From: Pseudomonadota bacterium
Lineage (GTDB): Bacteria; Desulfobacterota; Desulfovibrionia; Desulfovibrionales; Desulfovibrionaceae
NCBI GenBank assembly: GCA_023438245.1
Contig: JAEXRD010000001.1
Coordinates: 1 to 16,276 of the forward strand
DNA: 16,276 nt
Reading direction: 5' to 3'
The position numbers and the translations under genes are program-made. Under the pieces are notes generated by a model. It searched no databases, was not told the origin of the DNA, and saw only the letters and a list, made by a program, of their open reading frames with translations. This document shows, in pieces, positions 13,320 to 16,276 of this stretch. Numbering within the stretch: the stretch's first letter is position 1; each line of letters begins with the position of its first letter.

Positions 13320-15206
13320 ATGTGCGGCATAGCCGGATTTGTTCTTTCTCCCAGCACGCCAACCCCGGAAGAACTAATCAGTTCCATGATCAGTTCCATG
13401 GTGCACCGCGGGCCGGACGGCTATGGCAGCCATGTTGCGGGCGGCGTGGCACTTGGGCACAGGCGGCTGTCCATTATCGACCTGGCGATGGGCGGCCAAC
13501 CCATGTTCGGCCATCGGGGAGAGGCCATCGTCTTCAACGGGGAGATATACAACTATAAGGAACTGCGTGAGCATTACGCCGCGCGTGGTTACATCTTCTC
13601 CACACATTCCGACACAGAGGTCATCCTGGCGGCCTGGCAGGAGCACGGCGAAGCCTGTCTGGACGCATTCATCGGTATGTTTGCCTTCGCCATCCACGAT
13701 CCGGAGCGGGGGGTGCTCTTCCTGGCGCGCGATCGCTTCGGCAAGAAGCCTCTGTACTACTTTCAGGCCCCGAACGAGTTCGCCTTCGCATCTGAGTTGA
13801 AAGCCCTGCTGCCGCACCCCTGGCTACGCCAGCACGCCTCCATCAGCGATATGGCCCTGATGGACTACTTGACCCATGGCTACATCCCCGCTCCGCGCTC
13901 CATCCTGGCCCAGGTGCAGAAGCTTCCGGCGGGGCACCACGCCACGCTGCCGCTCTCCGGCGGCGAACTGCGTATACGCCAGTATTGGGACGTGGCTGAT
14001 CGTTTCATCGGCCCCAAGGAACCGCTGACTCCGGCCACCGCCGACAGCTTTCTGGAGCTTCTAGACGACGCCGTGCGTCAGCGCCTTCGCTCCGACGTGC
14101 CCGTTGGGGCCTTCCTTTCCGGGGGCATGGACTCCTCGGCTGTGGTGAGCAGTATGGGGAAACATTCCGGCGGTTCAATACGCGCCTTCAGCGTCAGTTT
14201 CTCTGAGGACAGCTTCGACGAGACGCCCTTTGCCCGCGAGGTGGCGGACCACCTGGGGGTTGAGTTGGTGATCATCCCACAGCCCCTGACCGACACGGCC
14301 ACCCTGGGGCGGTTGGTGTGGCACCTAGACGAGCCCTTCTGCGACAACTCAATGATCCCGACCTACCAGATATCTTCTGCCACCAAGGCCTACGCCACGG
14401 TGGTCCTTACAGGCGATGGCGCGGACGAGGTGCTGGCGGGCTACCCCACCTATAAGGCCAATGCAATGTATGCGTTCTATGCTCTGCTGCCGGGTTGGTT
14501 CCAGCGGCTCATGATTCGCGGCTCGGAGAGTTTTCTGCGCCCCTCCTACCGCAAGGTGAGCCTGGACTACGCCCTGCGCCGTTTCCTGCGAAGCTCCGGC
14601 CTGAGCCCGGCCCAAGCCCACGCCTCCTGGCGAATGATCTTTGACCCAGCAGAGCAGGCAGGGCTCCTCTCTGACGAGTTTCTTGCCAGTCAGCGCGAAC
14701 ACGACCCCTGTGAGGCCTATGATGCGGCCTTTTCGCGGGTGCGTGGTGCGGATTTTCTCGACCAGTCGCTCTATGCGGACATCAAAGTCTGGATGCAGGA
14801 CGACATATTAGTGAAGGTTGACCGTATGAGCATGGCGGCGTCAATTGAGCTTCGCTCGCCGTTTCTAGACCACAGGCTGGTGGAGTTTTTGGCCTCGTTG
14901 CCACCCCAGGCCAAGATGGAGGGCATGCGGCAGAAGGTGATTCTGAAGCAGGCCATGGCCAGCCGCCTGCCAAAAAACATTCTGAAGCGCCGTAAACGGG
15001 GGTTCAACTATCCCGCACATTTCTTCGCCCAGGAAGGGCTGGTGCCGCAGGGTTGCGCAGGGGTGTTCCGCCCGGGCTTTACGCTTGACCCTAGGCGCGA
15101 GGACGTGACCTACAAGGCCTTCTGCCTCTTGGTGCTCAAGCTGTGGCTGCGTATGTTCGAGGAATACAAGCGCACTGGCGTGTGGACACCACCAGAGTTC
15201 GGCTAG
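13320..15206 (+). CDS. asnB: Glutamine-hydrolysing asparagine synthetase (AsnB type)
   Basis: The family transfers ammonia from glutamine to a carboxylate, normally aspartate, activated by ATP. The 628-residue protein has the N-terminal Ntn amidotransferase domain: Cys2 ('MCGIAGF') as nucleophile, 'RRLSIIDLA', 'NGEIYNYKELR' and 'DRFGKKPLYY'. It also has the synthetase domain with the PP-loop 'SGGMDSS' (about residue 268) and 'TGDGADEVLAGY' (about 363). The frame is open back to 13050, inside the methyltransferase, but ATG 13320 is certain because Cys2 must be N-terminal after Met removal; AGGAA lies about nine bases upstream. A 12-base tandem duplication near the start gives ISSMISSM. It follows the methyltransferase after 62 bases. 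In glycan clusters such enzymes may amidate sugar or peptide carboxylates rather than make free asparagine; the sequence does not settle this. Confidence 0.93.
   Translation: MCGIAGFVLSPSTPTPEELISSMISSMVHRGPDGYGSHVAGGVALGHRRLSIIDLAMGGQPMFGHRGEAIVFNGEIYNYKELREHYAARGYIFSTHSDTEVILAAWQEHGEACLDAFIGMFAFAIHDPERGVLFLARDRFGKKPLYYFQAPNEFAFASELKALLPHPWLRQHASISDMALMDYLTHGYIPAPRSILAQVQKLPAGHHATLPLSGGELRIRQYWDVADRFIGPKEPLTPATADSFLELLDDAVRQRLRSDVPVGAFLSGGMDSSAVVSSMGKHSGGSIRAFSVSFSEDSFDETPFAREVADHLGVELVIIPQPLTDTATLGRLVWHLDEPFCDNSMIPTYQISSATKAYATVVLTGDGADEVLAGYPTYKANAMYAFYALLPGWFQRLMIRGSESFLRPSYRKVSLDYALRRFLRSSGLSPAQAHASWRMIFDPAEQAGLLSDEFLASQREHDPCEAYDAAFSRVRGADFLDQSLYADIKVWMQDDILVKVDRMSMAASIELRSPFLDHRLVEFLASLPPQAKMEGMRQKVILKQAMASRLPKNILKRRKRGFNYPAHFFAQEGLVPQGCAGVFRPGFTLDPRREDVTYKAFCLLVLKLWLRMFEEYKRTGVWTPPEFG
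13377..13400 (+). repeat. Two perfect tandem copies of a 12-base unit within asnB
   Basis: ATCAGTTCCATG occurs at 13377-13388 and again at 13389-13400, in frame, encoding Ile-Ser-Ser-Met twice just before the conserved HRGPDG. It is a four-residue insertion by slippage or duplication and keeps the frame. Confidence 0.85.
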
Positions 15207-15515
15207 GTGTGACTTGTGCGGGGTTTGCCGACTTATGCGGACAGTCGCTCGAGAGCAAGAAGCAGCGTCTGGCTCTCAGTGAGCAGCCCTGAGTCTGCCT
15301 TTCCCACACGTCTGAACAAGGCCCAAGTGGGCACAGTGTACCCAGGGTCGGCGGGGGTATTCCTCACGTAACTCATTCCCAGCTCCCACGACTTCCACAC
15401 GACGCAGGACATTCATCGAGTTTTCGCTGAAGCAGTCCGTTGGAGGTATTGTGGGGAAAGATGACATTGACCGCCGTGGTCAAGTTTCTTGGCGGCCGTC
15501 GGGGGGAGTGCCCGC
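15207..15515. other. Convergent gap without a recognised gene
   Basis: The 309 bases between asnB and the sulfite reductase hold no family I recognise. Short frames exist on the - strand (for example 15276-15467) but lack ribosome sites and family features. An imperfect hairpin at 15271-15288 (GGCT-CTC/GAG-AGCC with one bulged base) could end asnB transcription, although no T run follows. This is the probable right edge of the AT-richer island; I found no attachment site or inverted-repeat end. Confidence 0.45.
15467..15483. terminator. Possible hairpin terminator in the convergent gap
   Basis: TTGACC (15467-15472) and GGTCAA (15478-15483) form a perfect six-pair stem with a five-base loop, followed on the + strand by GTTTCTT. 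It lies 33 bases past the 3' end of the sulfite reductase and could serve either direction. The stem is only half GC and the T tract is broken, so strength is uncertain. Confidence 0.4.
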
Positions 15516-16166
15516 CTAGTCCGCCTGATCGGCCAGTCCCAGTGCTTCCTTGATGACCTCGATGCCGTGGGCCTCGACGAAGCGGGCGCTGCGCTGGTTC
15601 TTCTTGGCGTGGGCGCAGTAGTGGAAAAGCAGGCGGGAAAGCAGGTCCAGGGCCTGGTCGTCGGAGAGCTTGGCGGCGATCTCGTCGCCGATGCGCGGGC
15701 GGCCCCCGGCATTGCCCCCGAAAATGAGCGTCCAGCCGCCGGGCCTGGCCATGAGCCCGATGTCGCGCACGTAGGACTCCCCGCAGCCGCGCGGACAGCC
15801 GGAAAGCCCCACGCGCACCTTGGCGGGCAGGTCGAGGGTGGAGAGCAGTTTCTCGATGCGTTCGGCAAGCGCCAGCGTGTCGCCCAGGCCGTTCTTGCAG
15901 CCCGCGCTGCCGGGGCAGGCCTTGACCATGACCCCGCCATGCACGCCGGGGATGTCCTCGGCGATGCCCAGCGCCCCCATGAGGCCGGTGCGGGCCGCGT
16001 CCAGCTCTTCCGGCCTCAGCCCGGCCACGATGAGCCGCTGGTCGCCGGTGATGCTGACCGAGGACGCGCCGAAGCGCTCCAGGGCCTCGGCAAACGCTTT
16101 CATCTGCCCCGCGCTCATGCGCGCCGAGTTCGGCCTGAGCACGACGGCGGTCTTTTCCTTGGTCAT
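15516..16166 (-). CDS. Small assimilatory-type (low-spin) siroheme sulfite reductase
   Basis: The 216-residue protein is a minimal sulfite/nitrite reductase half: a ferredoxin-like N-terminal domain ('VVLRPNSARMSAGQMKAF', 'ITGDQRLIVAGL'), then the siroheme/[4Fe-4S] site with Cys84, Cys90, Cys124 and Cys128 (CPGSAGC ... GCPRGCGE, the C-X5-C ... C-X3-C pattern). Its length matches the single-subunit low-spin sulfite reductase described from Desulfovibrio vulgaris, which reduces sulfite to sulfide with one siroheme coupled to one cluster. Unlike DsrAB it has no inserted ferredoxin domain and no partner in view. ATG 16166 has AGGAGG five bases upstream. A probable gene ends 26 bases before it on the same strand, so the two may be co-transcribed. 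The GC content is high, like the left block. Confidence 0.9.
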   Translation of the reverse strand: MTKEKTAVVLRPNSARMSAGQMKAFAEALERFGASSVSITGDQRLIVAGLRPEELDAARTGLMGALGIAEDIPGVHGGVMVKACPGSAGCKNGLGDTLALAERIEKLLSTLDLPAKVRVGLSGCPRGCGESYVRDIGLMARPGGWTLIFGGNAGGRPRIGDEIAAKLSDDQALDLLSRLLFHYCAHAKKNQRSARFVEAHGIEVIKEALGLADQAD

Positions 16167-16171
16167 GTGCG

Positions 16172-16177
16172 CCTCCT
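16172..16177 (-). promoter_or_regulatory. Shine-Dalgarno site of the sulfite reductase
   Basis: AGGAGG on the - strand ends five bases before ATG 16166 and fixes that start. Confidence 0.75.
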
Positions 16178-16192
16178 GTTGGCTTCACACTG

Positions 16193-16276
16193 TCATGGGC
16201 CGTGGCCTCGCGCCTTGACTTCCGTCAGGTGCCCCGGCTTTTCCGTGCGCCAGATGCGAGTGGGGTTTTCCGGCGT
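16193..16276 (-). CDS. 3' end of a probable gene upstream of the sulfite reductase (partial)
   Basis: On the - strand one frame is open from the window edge to a TGA at 16195-16193, giving 27 residues with protein-like composition (including 'NPTRIWRTEKPGHL'). It stops 26 bases before the sulfite reductase start, a typical operon spacing. I do not recognise the family from so short a tail. Another frame on this strand is also open for much of the stretch, so the call is tentative. Confidence 0.35.
   Translation of the reverse strand, partial: TPENPTRIWRTEKPGHLTEVKARGHGP

Noticed and set aside
15276..15467. A 63-codon - strand frame in the convergent gap, considered as a transposase remnant
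   Set aside because: No ribosome site and no recognisable transposase motif in any frame; I could not support a mobile element here.
1..16276. CRISPR arrays, tRNA or rRNA genes, and toxin-antitoxin or defence genes
   Set aside because: Looked for on both strands: no regularly spaced repeats, no cloverleaf-like T-loop plus anticodon pattern and no defence-family motifs were seen.

Overview
The window looks like chromosomal DNA of a high-GC sulfate-reducing deltaproteobacterium, most likely Desulfovibrionaceae or a close relative. The evidence is indirect: a small single-subunit siroheme/[4Fe-4S] sulfite reductase of the kind known from Desulfovibrio, a YedF-type selenium/sulfur-carrier protein, and a MoaD/ThiS plus ThiF-like pair of the kind found beside molybdenum or tungsten cofactor enzymes. 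The outer parts are very GC-rich; the middle (about 6.4-13.3 kb) is visibly more AT-rich.

Left block (1-6287). Two MoaD/ThiS-like ubiquitin-fold proteins and a ThiF/MoeB-like E1 enzyme form a tight + strand operon (69-1496). Converging on it is yedF (1545-2168, - strand). Next is a degenerate-looking family 2-type glycosyltransferase (2328-3380, - strand), divergent from a 920-residue membrane protein built around a spermidine-synthase-like domain (3525-6287, + strand).

Middle block (about 6.4-15.2 kb), a cell-surface glycan island. At its left edge (about 6440-6863) lies sequence that I read as the RNA-structural 5' part of a group II intron with no reverse transcriptase. It runs straight into the 3' end of the first island gene. 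The - strand operon reads, in transcription order, a polyprenyl-phosphate-type GT2 glycosyltransferase, a B12-type radical SAM enzyme and a 772-residue polytopic membrane protein (possible GT-C). Divergent from it, behind a near-consensus sigma70 promoter, are an SMR/EamA-type four-helix protein, a methyltransferase with an N-terminal zinc ribbon, and a glutamine-hydrolysing asparagine synthetase. GT2 + four-helix flippase-like protein + large membrane protein recalls the logic of ArnC/ArnE-F/ArnT: load a sugar on a lipid, flip it, transfer it outside. The radical SAM enzyme, methyltransferase and amidotransferase would decorate the sugar. This is the best candidate here for an undescribed system, but the function is inferred from gene content.

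Right block (15207-16276). A gap of about 310 bases without a convincing gene is followed by the small sulfite reductase (- strand) and, at the edge, the last 27 codons of a probable gene upstream of it. These return to the high GC of the left block, so the island seems inserted between sulfur/cofactor housekeeping genes.
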